Assembly: GCA_024234995.1 (NCBI GenBank)
Contig: JACKNF010000002.1
Location: 270,001-334,000, forward strand
Direction: 5' to 3'
Length of the DNA stretch: 64,000 nt
Source of the DNA: Gammaproteobacteria bacterium
Lineage (GTDB): Bacteria > Pseudomonadota > Gammaproteobacteria > Competibacterales > Competibacteraceae
The notes beneath the pieces were generated by a model, which worked only from the letters and a program-made list of their open reading frames with translations, searched no databases and had not been told where the DNA came from. Positions 55,231 through 63,967 of the stretch are shown in pieces; within the stretch, counting starts at the first letter, position 1, and each line of letters begins with the position of its first letter. The position numbers and the translations under genes were made by a program.

Positions 55231-56120
55231 CGATCGATCCGATTCATCCGCCGATATTGGAAGTGGCCGGATTAACCATGCGCTTCGGCGGCATTCTGGC
55301 TCTCAACGATATCAGCTTCGAGGTCAAGCAAGGTTCCATCTCCGCCTTGATTGGTCCCAATGGCGCGGGCAAGACGACGGTATTCAATTGTTTGACCGGC
55401 TTCTACAAAGCAACTGAAGGTCAGATTGTGCTGCATACTCCCCGTGCCGCCATCGACCTGATTAATATCCTTGGTCAGCCATTCCGGGCCAGCGATTTCA
55501 TCAACCCGGCAGCCTTTGCTGACCGGTTGTATTACAAAATGTTCGGCGGCACCCACCGGGTGACGCGGGCAGGGATAGCGCGCACCTTCCAGAATGTGCG
55601 GCTGTTCAAGGAGATGACTGCTATTGAGAACCTGTTGGTCGCTCAGCACCTGCAACTCAATCGCCATCTGATGGCGGGTTTGCTGCAAACCGCCGCTTAC
55701 CGGCAGTCGGAACGCGACGCGCTGGAGCGCGCATATGCTTGGCTCAAGGTGTTTGGACTTGCGGAGGATGCGAACCGGCTGGCGGGAGAGTTGCCCTACG
55801 GTCACCAGCGCCGATTGGAAATCGCCCGGGCCATGTGTACCGGCCCTCGGTTGCTGTGTCTCGATGAACCAGCCGCCGGATTGAATCCGCGCGAAACGGC
55901 AGAATTAAGTGAGTTGATTCGCCGGCTACGCGACGAACACGAAGTCACGATTCTGCTGATTGAACATGATATGGGTCTGGTGATGGGGTTATCGGAGCAT
56001 ATTGTGGTGTTGGATTATGGCGAAGTCATTGCGGACGGTGATCCGCGCACCGTGGCGCATCATCCGGCCGTACTGGCAGCTTATCTTGGAACCGAAGCGG
56101 TAAACGACGATGAGTCATAG
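55227..56120 (+). CDS. livG: Branched-chain amino acid ABC transporter ATP-binding protein LivG
   Basis: A 297-residue ATPase. Walker A GPNGAGKTT near residue 46; the signature is the LivG-type GELPYGHQRRLEIARAM; Walker B LLCLDEPAAGLNP. An inserted stretch between Walker A and the Q-loop (about 75-115) is longer than in E. coli LivG. ATG 55227 sits in the livM stop; a GTG two codons earlier is possible. It overlaps livF by 11 nt. Confidence 0.95.
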   Translation: MTIDPIHPPILEVAGLTMRFGGILALNDISFEVKQGSISALIGPNGAGKTTVFNCLTGFYKATEGQIVLHTPRAAIDLINILGQPFRASDFINPAAFADRLYYKMFGGTHRVTRAGIARTFQNVRLFKEMTAIENLLVAQHLQLNRHLMAGLLQTAAYRQSERDALERAYAWLKVFGLAEDANRLAGELPYGHQRRLEIARAMCTGPRLLCLDEPAAGLNPRETAELSELIRRLRDEHEVTILLIEHDMGLVMGLSEHIVVLDYGEVIADGDPRTVAHHPAVLAAYLGTEAVNDDES

Positions 56121-56835
56121 CAAGCCGTTGTTGCAAATCCATGAATTGGATGCCCGCTACGGCCCGGTTCAGGCGTTGTGCCAGGTCTCTTTGTCCATTG
56201 ATTCCGGCGAGATCGTGACTCTGATCGGCGCCAATGGAGCAGGTAAGTCGACATTATTGATGAGTTTGTTTGGTGATCCGCTACCTGCCGGCGGCTGGAT
56301 CCGCTACCAGGGCCGTGACATTACGGGCCTGCCAACTCACGAGATTGCCAAGATGGGTATCGCACAGGCCCCGGAAGGACGGCGGATCTTTGCGGCGATG
56401 AGCGTTGAGGAAAATCTATTGATGGGGGCAATTCCAGTAGGGGCCGATCATGTGGATGCTGACTTGATCAAGGTGTTCGAACTGTTTCCACGTTTGAAGG
56501 AACGGCGCAACCAGCGGGCTGGCACCCTCTCTGGCGGTGAACAGCAGATGCTGGCGATTGGCCGGGCGCTCATGAGCCGGCCACGCCTCCTATTGCTGGA
56601 TGAACCTAGTTTGGGACTGGCGCCATTGATGGTCCAGCGCATTTTCGCCACGATCCGCGAAATCCGTGAGAGCGGCGCGACCATTTTTCTGGTGGAACAG
56701 AATGCGCATCATGCGCTGAAACTGGCCCAGCGTGGCTACGTGCTGGTCAACGGCGAAATTCGTCTATCAGGAACCGGCGAGGAACTGCTGGCGGACCCCG
56801 AAGTGCGGCGGGCTTATCTGGGCGGTCAAGGCTGA
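56110..56835 (+). CDS. livF: Branched-chain amino acid ABC transporter ATP-binding protein LivF
   Basis: A 241-residue ATPase pairing with LivG. Walker A GANGAGKST near residue 41, AQAPEGRRIFAAMSVEENL, signature LSGGEQQMLAIGRAL and Walker B LLLLDEPSLGLAP, then VEQNAHHAL containing the switch His. Last gene of the operon; it converges with the coiled-coil gene with only 5 nt between the stops and no obvious terminator hairpin. Confidence 0.96.
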   Translation: MSHSKPLLQIHELDARYGPVQALCQVSLSIDSGEIVTLIGANGAGKSTLLMSLFGDPLPAGGWIRYQGRDITGLPTHEIAKMGIAQAPEGRRIFAAMSVEENLLMGAIPVGADHVDADLIKVFELFPRLKERRNQRAGTLSGGEQQMLAIGRALMSRPRLLLLDEPSLGLAPLMVQRIFATIREIRESGATIFLVEQNAHHALKLAQRGYVLVNGEIRLSGTGEELLADPEVRRAYLGGQG

Positions 56836-56840
56836 TTCCA

Positions 56841-57890
56841 CTATAACGACCCCCGCGCCTCCCAGGACGGTGAGATAATTTGCTCAGACCGCTTGCGGCA
56901 GACCGCTTCCAGATCCTTGAGAATTGTCTCCATGCCGATTAGCTTTTCCAAAATAGCGCGGATATCACGCAGAGTGAAAATAACATCGACATCCATTTCC
57001 AGATACTTCTCGCGTTCAACATATTCCGCTTGCTCGATTGCGGCCTGTATACTCTCTGATTTGTCTACATGAGTGCCCAATAGACGGATGAATACCCGCA
57101 ACTTCTGCCGCTGTTGACTCAACCATTCGTTGTACAGGTAAAACATTTCGTAACCGTCTTCAATCGAATAGGCTTTATAGCGGAATTTCAGCTTAAGGTC
57201 CTCAAAAGTTCTGCGCCGGAGAACCTTACCTGCTTTCCAGTCGTCGATGGTTTGCTGGAATTCGATCGGTAAGAAATCCACATCTGCTTCGATGCGATTC
57301 TTAATAAATTCCAGATCGTGGACCTCTTTTTCAACACGTTCTGCAGTGGAACGGACTTGCTGATGTACAGCTCCAACATGGCTCGTGGTCTTAGAATGCA
57401 ACTGGCCTGGCGCCGGGACAGCTAACTGCTTGCCTTCACGCTCTGCTTCAACCCACTCAGCAATCGCATCCTCGACTGCGCGCAACCGCTCCTCACTTGC
57501 CTGGGTCTCTCGGCGATCTTCACTGACACGTTGTTGTCGCGCCCGTTCAGCTTCGGCTTGCTCAGCGGCTGCCCACTCAGCGATGGCTTGTTCGACAGCA
57601 GCTTTCTCCGCTGCTGCTTTCTCATTGATGGCTTTCTCAACTGCCGCTCGCTTTGCGGCCAATCGCTCCGCTGCTGCTCGCGTAATCGCGGCCTTGTCTG
57701 CTGCGGCCTTGTCTGCTGCGGCCTTGTCTGCTGCGGCCTTGTCTGCTGCGGCCCGTTTAATAGCCAACAGCCGTTCTTCAATGATGTGTTTTCGCTGCCG
57801 GCTGTAGCGTAAGAGCAGCCAGCCGCCGCCGCCCATGATCATGGCGATTCCTAATAGCACGATCATGCTGGTGATTTGCCAACTATTCAT
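56841..57890 (-). CDS. Membrane-anchored Ala/Lys-rich coiled-coil protein, unknown
   Basis: A 349-residue protein I do not recognise. One hydrophobic helix (about residues 6-26, GIAMIMGGGGWLLL) is followed by a long Ala/Lys/Glu/Arg coiled coil (about 35-150) that begins with repeats of the pentad AADKA, then a linker and a predicted helical domain (about 180-340) rich in charged and aromatic residues (YKAYSIEDGYEMFYLYNEW). Start: ATG 57890 is preferred to the TTG at 57905. The repetitive segment is coded by a nearly exact 15-nt tandem repeat, so its length may vary between strains. The layout suggests an envelope or scaffold role; no function is inferred. Confidence 0.75.
   Translation of the reverse strand: MNSWQITSMIVLLGIAMIMGGGGWLLLRYSRQRKHIIEERLLAIKRAAADKAAADKAAADKAAADKAAITRAAAERLAAKRAAVEKAINEKAAAEKAAVEQAIAEWAAAEQAEAERARQQRVSEDRRETQASEERLRAVEDAIAEWVEAEREGKQLAVPAPGQLHSKTTSHVGAVHQQVRSTAERVEKEVHDLEFIKNRIEADVDFLPIEFQQTIDDWKAGKVLRRRTFEDLKLKFRYKAYSIEDGYEMFYLYNEWLSQQRQKLRVFIRLLGTHVDKSESIQAAIEQAEYVEREKYLEMDVDVIFTLRDIRAILEKLIGMETILKDLEAVCRKRSEQIISPSWEARGSL
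57688..57752. repeat. Four-copy 15-nt tandem repeat inside the coiled-coil gene
   Basis: The unit GCGGCCTTGTCTGCT is repeated exactly at 57688, 57703, 57718 and 57733, with a partial fifth copy. It codes on the minus strand for AADKA repeats. Being in frame (15 nt), copy-number changes would lengthen or shorten the coiled coil without breaking the gene. Confidence 0.93.
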
Positions 57891-57977
57891 GGGTTTCTTG
57901 TCCAAATAATTGAGTAAGATAAATTTTCACCACAATTATCCGATTTTGCCCTCAAAACCAGATCCTCTTGCCTTTTG

Positions 57978-58880
57978 TTATATTTCGCCTCCGAATAACT
58001 CTAGCAGCCGAGGCAGCAAGAGTGCGAGTTCTCCAGTCATTAATGCAAATTCGGCATCGAATACAGCCTCTGGAGAATCGGTTGCCGTCTCTTGCAATGA
58101 CTCACGCACTACGTCGAGAAATTGCAGACGGCGCACAGTCAGCGCTTCGTCCAGCACGAACGCCAGCCGTTCGTTCCAAAGCAAACCCAGGCGAGTAACC
58201 TGTTTGCCGGCATCCAGATGGGCGCGGATCTCATCGCCAGTCAGATCTTGACCCCGGCAACGCACTACGCCGCCGGCCTCTCCAATCTCACGCAATTCAC
58301 ACGTATCACCCAAGACAAATCCAGTTGGTGCCGAGCCTTCCACCAGCCAGCCAGTCATCACTGCTGCTATTGATTGTTTGACTTTGGGTGGTGCGATGGG
58401 CAGTGAACCGAGGGTTTCGCGCAACGTTCCAGTGATTTCCTCTACTCCGCGTGGGCTGGCGCTGTCGACCACCAGCCATCCTGTTGCTAAGTCCAGGTAA
58501 GCATAGCTAAGCCGGCTACGGGTGAGTGCGCGTGGCAGTAACTCCTGAATCAGTTGATCGCGTAGATCCAGCCTTTCCCGCCGCCGCACGGGCCGGTGCT
58601 GTTCATCTTCAATCAGAGTGATGCGCTCAGCCAGTGCTTGGTTGACCACAATCGAGGGGAGAACCTTTTCTTCGGCTCGCAGGCACAATAGCCAGCGTCC
58701 AGCTACGGCATGAACCTGATCGTGGGCCTTGCGGCCCAATGGTGGTGTCCAACCAGCCGTACGAGGCTGATGACTCGGACAAGGTTGAAAAGCACGCTGC
58801 TCTAACTGTGTTGCTAAATCTTCAACGGTCAGAGGAAGGGGCTCGACCAGACGGAACAGGCTGAGATTTTTAAACCACAT
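57978..58880 (-). CDS. rdgC: Recombination-associated protein RdgC
   Basis: A 300-residue protein of the RdgC family, a ring-shaped dimer that binds double-stranded DNA and limits RecA action. The start MWFKNLSLFRL is diagnostic and fixes ATG 58880. Further family features are FQPCPSHQPRTAGWTPPLG, the RRRERLDLRDQLIQELLPRA helix region and AYLDLATGWLVVDSASPR. Length is typical. Single gene between the coiled-coil gene and the divergent phasin gene. Confidence 0.95.
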   Translation of the reverse strand: MWFKNLSLFRLVEPLPLTVEDLATQLEQRAFQPCPSHQPRTAGWTPPLGRKAHDQVHAVAGRWLLCLRAEEKVLPSIVVNQALAERITLIEDEQHRPVRRRERLDLRDQLIQELLPRALTRSRLSYAYLDLATGWLVVDSASPRGVEEITGTLRETLGSLPIAPPKVKQSIAAVMTGWLVEGSAPTGFVLGDTCELREIGEAGGVVRCRGQDLTGDEIRAHLDAGKQVTRLGLLWNERLAFVLDEALTVRRLQFLDVVRESLQETATDSPEAVFDAEFALMTGELALLLPRLLELFGGEI

Positions 58881-58988
58881 GAAAAGTATCCGTGTTTGCG
58901 AAAATGTCAATTATCGGTCAAGGTCCAGCTATCGCCAAGTTGACAGGCTTTATCCATTTCGCATAATAAAAAATCCGCGGCAACATAT

Positions 58989-59028
58989 TGCACTGCAACA
59001 AATATCGCGCTATGCTGCAACTGCACAA
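58989..59028. promoter_or_regulatory. TGCA-rich candidate operator upstream of phasin
   Basis: TTGCACTGCAAC (58989-59000) and GCTGCAACTGCAC (59014-59026) form two clusters of TGCA/CTGC words between rdgC and the phasin ATG. PhaR-type regulators of phasin genes are known to bind TGC-rich sites, so this may be such an operator. No phaR gene is in the window; the assignment is inference. Confidence 0.35.
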
Positions 59029-59064
59029 TTTCACTGCGGCCGGTAATTTTTGGGAGAAATCGCC

Positions 59065-59406
59065 ATGAATAATGAGGTGTTGGCTAAAATGTCTGAGCAG
59101 TATCAAAGTTTTCTGAGCCCTGTTATTAAAGCCAATAAATTGTCCGCTGCCAATTTGGAGGCTTTGGTCAATTTCCAGATGAGCGCTTTGCAATCGTATG
59201 TCGATATGGCTATGTCACGAATGAAAGCCGCTGCCGATATCAATGATCCGGCGAGCTTGCAGGCTTTTCTGACCAGCCAGGCCGAGACTATTTCCAGCCT
59301 GAATCAGAAGTTTATGGACGATACGAAGGCATTAACCGATCTGATGGGGCGTTTCAAGACTGAGTTTGACAAGCTGGTGAAAGAAAGCCTGCCATCAAGC
59401 CAATGA
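59065..59406 (+). CDS. Phasin (polyhydroxyalkanoate granule protein)
   Basis: A 113-residue amphipathic helical protein of the phasin family, which coats polyhydroxyalkanoate granules and sets their size and number. NNEVLAKMSEQYQSFLSPVIKANKLSAANLEALVNFQMSALQSYVDMAM is phasin-like, and the remainder is predicted helix without Cys or Trp. GGGAG lies 8 nt before ATG 59065; the longer frame from 59050 includes that ribosome site. It is a single gene. Its presence points to storage-polymer metabolism, in keeping with the propionyl-CoA block. Confidence 0.87.
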   Translation: MNNEVLAKMSEQYQSFLSPVIKANKLSAANLEALVNFQMSALQSYVDMAMSRMKAAADINDPASLQAFLTSQAETISSLNQKFMDDTKALTDLMGRFKTEFDKLVKESLPSSQ

Positions 59407-59483
59407 TGCGCTGAAGTGAAGTGGGACGGGTGTTTAGCCCCTCCCACCCGATGGAAACCGGTTTACTATTCCTCTTTTATTCT

Positions 59484-60572
59484 ATGCCCAGAACCCGAAT
59501 CGCCGCCGGTCTATCTGGCGGTGTGGATTCCTCGGTAGCCGCCCTGTTGCTGGTCGAGCAGGGATATGAAGTCCATGGCGTGTTCATGAAAAACTGGGAA
59601 GAATCCTTCGAAGCTGGTTATTGTGCCGCTGCCGAAGATATGGACGATGCGCACGCTGTCTGCGAGACACTGGGTATTCCGCTGCACACAGTCAATTTTG
59701 CTGTTGAATATCAAGAGCGGGTATTTCGCTATTTCCTTGATGAGTATCGTCAAGGCCGCACCCCAAACCCTGATATTCTGTGCAATACCGAAATCAAATT
59801 TCGAGCCTTTCTCGATCACGCCCGCCAGCTGGGCGCGGACGCTATCGCGACCGGTCACTATGTTCAAAGTATTCAGCGGGAAGGCCGCCAGCATCTGCTC
59901 AAGGGCCGCGACCCTGGTAAGGATCAAAGCTATTTCCTCTATGGACTGGATCAGGATCAATTGGCTAGCGCCCGGTTTCCAGTCGGTCATTTATTGAAAT
60001 CCGAGGTTCGTGAACGGGCTGCTGCCGCTGGGCTGGTGACGCATGCGAAGAAGGATAGTACGGGCATTTGCTTTATTGGCGAGCGCCGGTTCCGGGAATT
60101 TCTGAATCGCTATTTGCCTGCCCGGCCGGGGCCGGTTTACACCGTCGACGGTCAATTGATGGGTGAACACGCCGGTCTGATGTTTCATACTATCGGTCAG
60201 CGCCAGGGATTAAGGATTGGTGGCCGGAAAGAGGGTAGCGGTGAACCTTGGTATGTGGCTGGAAAAAATCTGGAACAGAATATTCTGATCGTCGCTCAGG
60301 GCCATCATCACCCTGCTTTGTTTCATCGCCGGTTGCGCGCTTCGCAACTGCATTGGATTGCCGGTGAGTGGCCTGCTCTTCCTCTCGTCTGCGCCGCCAA
60401 AATCCGTTACCGCCAGCCGGATCAGGCTTGTGAGCTGAGAGCGCTGGAAGGGGATTACGCTGAAGTCTGTTTTACTGAGCCGCAGCGAGCGGTCACTCCT
60501 GGCCAATCGGTCGTGTTTTATCGGGAAAATGAATGTCTGGGCGGTGGAATCATTGAGACCGGCTACAATTGA
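59484..60572 (+). CDS. mnmA: tRNA-specific 2-thiouridylase MnmA
   Basis: A 362-residue enzyme that thiolates U34 of tRNA-Lys, -Glu and -Gln, receiving sulfur through TusE. N-terminal PP-loop GLSGGVDSS near residue 9; catalytic Cys in DILCNTEIKF near 101 and second catalytic Cys in STGICFIGERRF near 198; EPWYVAGK and LGGGIIE near the end. It aligns over its full length with E. coli MnmA. ATG 59484 is chosen by that alignment; no clear Shine-Dalgarno is visible. Followed 59 nt later by hflD, the same order as in E. coli. Confidence 0.96.
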   Translation: MPRTRIAAGLSGGVDSSVAALLLVEQGYEVHGVFMKNWEESFEAGYCAAAEDMDDAHAVCETLGIPLHTVNFAVEYQERVFRYFLDEYRQGRTPNPDILCNTEIKFRAFLDHARQLGADAIATGHYVQSIQREGRQHLLKGRDPGKDQSYFLYGLDQDQLASARFPVGHLLKSEVRERAAAAGLVTHAKKDSTGICFIGERRFREFLNRYLPARPGPVYTVDGQLMGEHAGLMFHTIGQRQGLRIGGRKEGSGEPWYVAGKNLEQNILIVAQGHHHPALFHRRLRASQLHWIAGEWPALPLVCAAKIRYRQPDQACELRALEGDYAEVCFTEPQRAVTPGQSVVFYRENECLGGGIIETGYN

Positions 60573-60631
60573 CCGGATTCCCTGATTCCACTGCCCAGAC
60601 ATTCATTTCCGTAACCCATCCCCCGAAACTC

Positions 60632-61249
60632 ATGCCCAAAACTGACCATGATCGCGTCATCGCCTTGGCCGGCGTGATGCAAGCTGTTGATCTAGTGCGC
60701 AGCATCGCCCACCGCGGCCAAATTGACGCCGGCAATTTCGAGACCTGCATGACCAGTCTGCTTCAGGTTGATTCATCCAGCAGTATGGACGTGTATGGCG
60801 GTATGACCCGGCTCCATCCGGGCCTGCGCCTGCTTGAACAGCAACTCCATAATCCGCGTGATAAGGAACTGACTCGCTATGTGGTGACGTTGTTAAGCTT
60901 GGAACGTACCTTGGTGCGGCGAAAAGACCTGCTGGATGTTATTAGCGCTGGTATTCAGGATATTAAGCGGAATCTGGCGCATTTTCCGGTGACTCATAGC
61001 AACACCATTGCGCGGTTTGCGGAACTTTATCTGCAAACGCTCAGCACCCTGTCGCGGCGTATCATGGTGAGTGGTGCGCAGATTCACCTTAACAACCCGG
61101 AAAACGCCAATCGGATTCGAGCGCTGCTGCTGGCTGGGGTGCGAGCGGCAATCCTCTGGCGGCAAAGCGGCGGTACTCGGTTGGGCCTATTGCTGCGGCG
61201 CAACGTCCTTTTACGCGAAACCCGGTTGCTACTCGCTGAACTGGAGTGA
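60632..61249 (+). CDS. hflD: High-frequency lysogenization protein HflD homologue
   Basis: A 205-residue, mostly helical, membrane-peripheral protein. In E. coli HflD binds the lambda CII protein; its normal cellular role is unclear. Family features are ALAGVMQAVDLVRSIAHRG near residue 8, VYGGMTRLHPGLRLLEQQL and the C-terminal IRALLLAGVRAAILWRQSGG. ATG 60632 matches the family start; the longer frame overlaps no useful signal. mnmA-hflD is a conserved gammaproteobacterial pair, but purB, which follows in E. coli, is replaced by convergent relA whose stop is immediately adjacent. Confidence 0.94.
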   Translation: MPKTDHDRVIALAGVMQAVDLVRSIAHRGQIDAGNFETCMTSLLQVDSSSSMDVYGGMTRLHPGLRLLEQQLHNPRDKELTRYVVTLLSLERTLVRRKDLLDVISAGIQDIKRNLAHFPVTHSNTIARFAELYLQTLSTLSRRIMVSGAQIHLNNPENANRIRALLLAGVRAAILWRQSGGTRLGLLLRRNVLLRETRLLLAELE

Positions 61250-63397
61250 CTAACTCTTCCGGTAGGCTTCCATCACGTTGCGCAGTTGGCTGATTTTGTC
61301 CAGCATACGGCTGAGTTGCAATACATCAGTAATTTCCAGCGTTAGTCCCATGCGGGCAATCGAGGTCTCCCGGTCCGTCAGCGTATTGGCGCCTAGTACA
61401 TTGACCTGCTCATTGGCGAGAATTGAGGCAATGTCCCGCAGCAAGCCTGAGCGGTCGTGGGCGATGATCATGATATCCACGGGGTAGGTGGCTGGTGTCT
61501 CACCCCAACTGACTTCAATGATGCGTTCGCTATGCTGGTTGGCTAACGCGAGCAGGTTGGTGCAATCTTGCCGGTGGATGGTGACACCGCGCCCCTGCGT
61601 GATATAGCCGGCGATCGGTTCAAAGGGAGCCGGTTGACAACAGTGCGCAATCTGCGTCATCAACTGTCCAACACCGCGAATTCGCACATCACCCTTGCTG
61701 AGTTCGGACGTTTTCGGTTTGCGTATCACTGGCAGACTGTCCCCGGCAAGCGGTGCCTGCGGTAACAGATCCTGCACTTTTGACACCACTTGGCCGGTGG
61801 TCAGCGCCCCGTGGCCAATGGTGGCGAACAACTCATCTGGCTTGGTGAAGCCGAGCCGCTCCGCAACTTTCTCCAGCTTGAGACTGCGGATGCCGAGTCG
61901 TTGGAATTCCCGCTCTAGGGCAGCGCGGCCTGCCGTAATGCTCTTGTCTTGATCTTGTTGAATAAACCACTGCCGGATTTTAGCGCGCGCCCGATTGCTC
62001 TTGACATAGCCCAGATGTGGACTGAGCCAGTCACGGCTAGGCCCGCTGGTCTTGGTGGTCAGTATGTCGACTTGCTCGCCATTTTTTAGTTCGTAGGTTA
62101 ACGGGACAATGCGGCCGTTGACTTTGGCGCCGCGGCAACGATGCCCAACCTCAGTATGAACGTGATAAGCAAAGTCAAGCGGAGTAGCACCTTGTGGCAA
62201 CTCGACAATAGTACCTTTGGGCGTGATGGCGTAAACCCGGTCTTGGAATGCCTCGGCTTTGAACCGCTCCAGCAAATCGCCGTCGTCGGTATCTCCTTCT
62301 CGATATTCCAGCATTTGCCGCAACCAGGCGATTTGTTGGGCCGCTGCCTCGCCTGGACCTTTATGACCACCCTCTTTGTAGCGCCAATGCGCGGCGATGC
62401 CTAATTCAGCGTTGCGGTGCATTTCAAAGGTGCGAATCTGTACTTCCAGGTTGCGGCCTTCCGATCCTACGACCGCTGTGTGCAGCGACTGATAGCCATT
62501 TGGCTTGGGGTGGGCAATATAGTCATCGAATTCCTGGTGGATATGATTCCAGTGGGCATGCACCACACCGAGTGCCGCGTAACAATCATTCACTGTCTCG
62601 ACTAATATCCGTACCGCCCGCACATCGAAAATCTGCTCGAAAGACAGTTTCTTATGCTGCATTTTCCGCCAGATGCTATAGATATGCTTAACGCGGCCAC
62701 TGACTTCGGCGCGGAGGCGGGCATCCCGCAAATAGGCACGCAGTTCTTCCATGGCATGGGCGATATATTGTTCCCGGTCAGCGCGGCGCTGATCAAGAGC
62801 TGTGGCCAATTGCTTGTAGGTGATCGGCTCCAGATAACGCAACGCCAGATCTTCCATTTCCCATTTGATGCGGCCGATGCCCAGCCGGTTGGCCAGTGGT
62901 GAAAATACATCGAGGGTTTCCCGGGCAATCCGTTGCTGTTCTTCTGGGGCTAGCTGCCCGAGCTGGCGCAGAATGTGAAGTTGCATCGCCAGTCGAATTA
63001 GCACCACACGCAGATCTTGGGCCATTGCTAACAGCATCTTGCGCAAGCTTTCCAGCTGACGGCCGATATGCTGGCTAGTCTGGTGCAGCTCACCAATTAC
63101 ATCGAGTTTAATAACGCCATCAACCAGATGGGCGACAGCTTCTCCAAACTGTTCCCGTATATCCAGCAGTGCGAGCTGCCCATCGGCTACGGTCTGGTGC
63201 AGCAATGCAGCGGCAGCAGTTTCGTGATCCATACCCAGGTCGGCTAAGAGATCGGCGACTGCCAACTCCGGATTGCCTCCCAGTTCGTAGGCGCGCCGCA
63301 CAATTTCAATTTGTGCGGGCGTCCATTGGACATTGAGGGTATTTAGCCATGTGTCGAAATCCGCGCCTGCCAGCGCGGTTTGCCTGGAAGTGACCAT
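61250..63397 (-). CDS. relA: GTP pyrophosphokinase RelA
   Basis: A 715-residue ribosome-associated (p)ppGpp synthetase of the stringent response. Order: degenerate HD hydrolase domain (about 50-180) where the HD motif of SpoT reads LLHQTVADG, so hydrolysis is expected to be lost; synthetase domain (about 230-370) with RVKHIYSIWRKMQ, FDVRAVRILV and EFDDYIAHPKPNGYQSLHT; TGS domain (about 400-460); helical and zinc-finger region with CCQP; C-terminal ACT domain (about 640-712). These features favour RelA over SpoT. Full length; ATG 63397. It abuts hflD tail to tail with no gap. Confidence 0.95.
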   Translation of the reverse strand: MVTSRQTALAGADFDTWLNTLNVQWTPAQIEIVRRAYELGGNPELAVADLLADLGMDHETAAAALLHQTVADGQLALLDIREQFGEAVAHLVDGVIKLDVIGELHQTSQHIGRQLESLRKMLLAMAQDLRVVLIRLAMQLHILRQLGQLAPEEQQRIARETLDVFSPLANRLGIGRIKWEMEDLALRYLEPITYKQLATALDQRRADREQYIAHAMEELRAYLRDARLRAEVSGRVKHIYSIWRKMQHKKLSFEQIFDVRAVRILVETVNDCYAALGVVHAHWNHIHQEFDDYIAHPKPNGYQSLHTAVVGSEGRNLEVQIRTFEMHRNAELGIAAHWRYKEGGHKGPGEAAAQQIAWLRQMLEYREGDTDDGDLLERFKAEAFQDRVYAITPKGTIVELPQGATPLDFAYHVHTEVGHRCRGAKVNGRIVPLTYELKNGEQVDILTTKTSGPSRDWLSPHLGYVKSNRARAKIRQWFIQQDQDKSITAGRAALEREFQRLGIRSLKLEKVAERLGFTKPDELFATIGHGALTTGQVVSKVQDLLPQAPLAGDSLPVIRKPKTSELSKGDVRIRGVGQLMTQIAHCCQPAPFEPIAGYITQGRGVTIHRQDCTNLLALANQHSERIIEVSWGETPATYPVDIMIIAHDRSGLLRDIASILANEQVNVLGANTLTDRETSIARMGLTLEITDVLQLSRMLDKISQLRNVMEAYRKS

Positions 63398-63571
63398 ATT
63401 GCATCCCCAAAAAGCGGCCTAAAATAGGCATGACGCTACCGCTGGAAAGCCAGCGGGGCGAGCAACGGGGTTTTTTGAAGCGGATAGCGGGTCGAAGGGT
63501 TATGTGGACTCCCGCCCGCTTAGAAACGGGTGGAAGCCTATTTTCACCTCTGGCAAAAGAACGCTGTATTC

Positions 63572-63967
63572 TTAGTTGTTCTTCGCGCCCTGATCGACCC
63601 ATTTGCGCAGGAGTACAAGTTGCGCTTCTGGTAGTTTCACCTTGCCATGAGGCATCTGGATAGAGGGATCAACGCCAGGCCGGCCTTCGGCTAATCGGTT
63701 TAGACTGCTGTTGAGACTCTGGCCAGGAATGATGACCGGCCCCATTTTGGTGCCCTTCATCAGTTCCTCATACGTACCTACCGCCAGGCCGCTTTTCTGG
63801 TAGCCCTCGCCGTCGGGTGCGGTATGGCATTCCGCGCAGCTGGCTTTCATGATCGGCAATACATCCTTTTGGAAGCTGACGGGCTTCTCCGGTTTTTCCG
63901 TTGAGCAGCCCGCCAGCGCCCCTAGCCCCAAAATTAACGCGGATGCAAGCAGTTTACGAGAGTTCAT
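63572..63967 (-). CDS. c-type cytochrome lipoprotein
   Basis: A 131-residue exported lipoprotein. The signal peptide ends in the lipobox LGALAGC, so Cys21 is expected to be lipidated. A single haem site CAECH lies near residue 44, and a candidate axial Met is in IQMPHGKVKLPE near 104. The sequence resembles the small Planctomycete-type cytochrome C domain (PSCyt1-like), in which LPIMKASCAECH and LLRKWVDQGA are typical. AAGGA precedes the ATG. It probably transfers electrons at the periplasmic face; the partner is unknown. It is upstream of relA on the same strand, with 174 nt between them. Confidence 0.85.
   Translation of the reverse strand: MNSRKLLASALILGLGALAGCSTEKPEKPVSFQKDVLPIMKASCAECHTAPDGEGYQKSGLAVGTYEELMKGTKMGPVIIPGQSLNSSLNRLAEGRPGVDPSIQMPHGKVKLPEAQLVLLRKWVDQGAKNN

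Noticed and set aside
63439..63476. Hairpin CCGCTGG-AAAG-CCAGCGG followed at a distance by TTTTTT, upstream of relA
   Set aside because: The T run starts 15 nt after the stem and lies on the strand opposite to both flanking genes, so it is not supported as a terminator of either.
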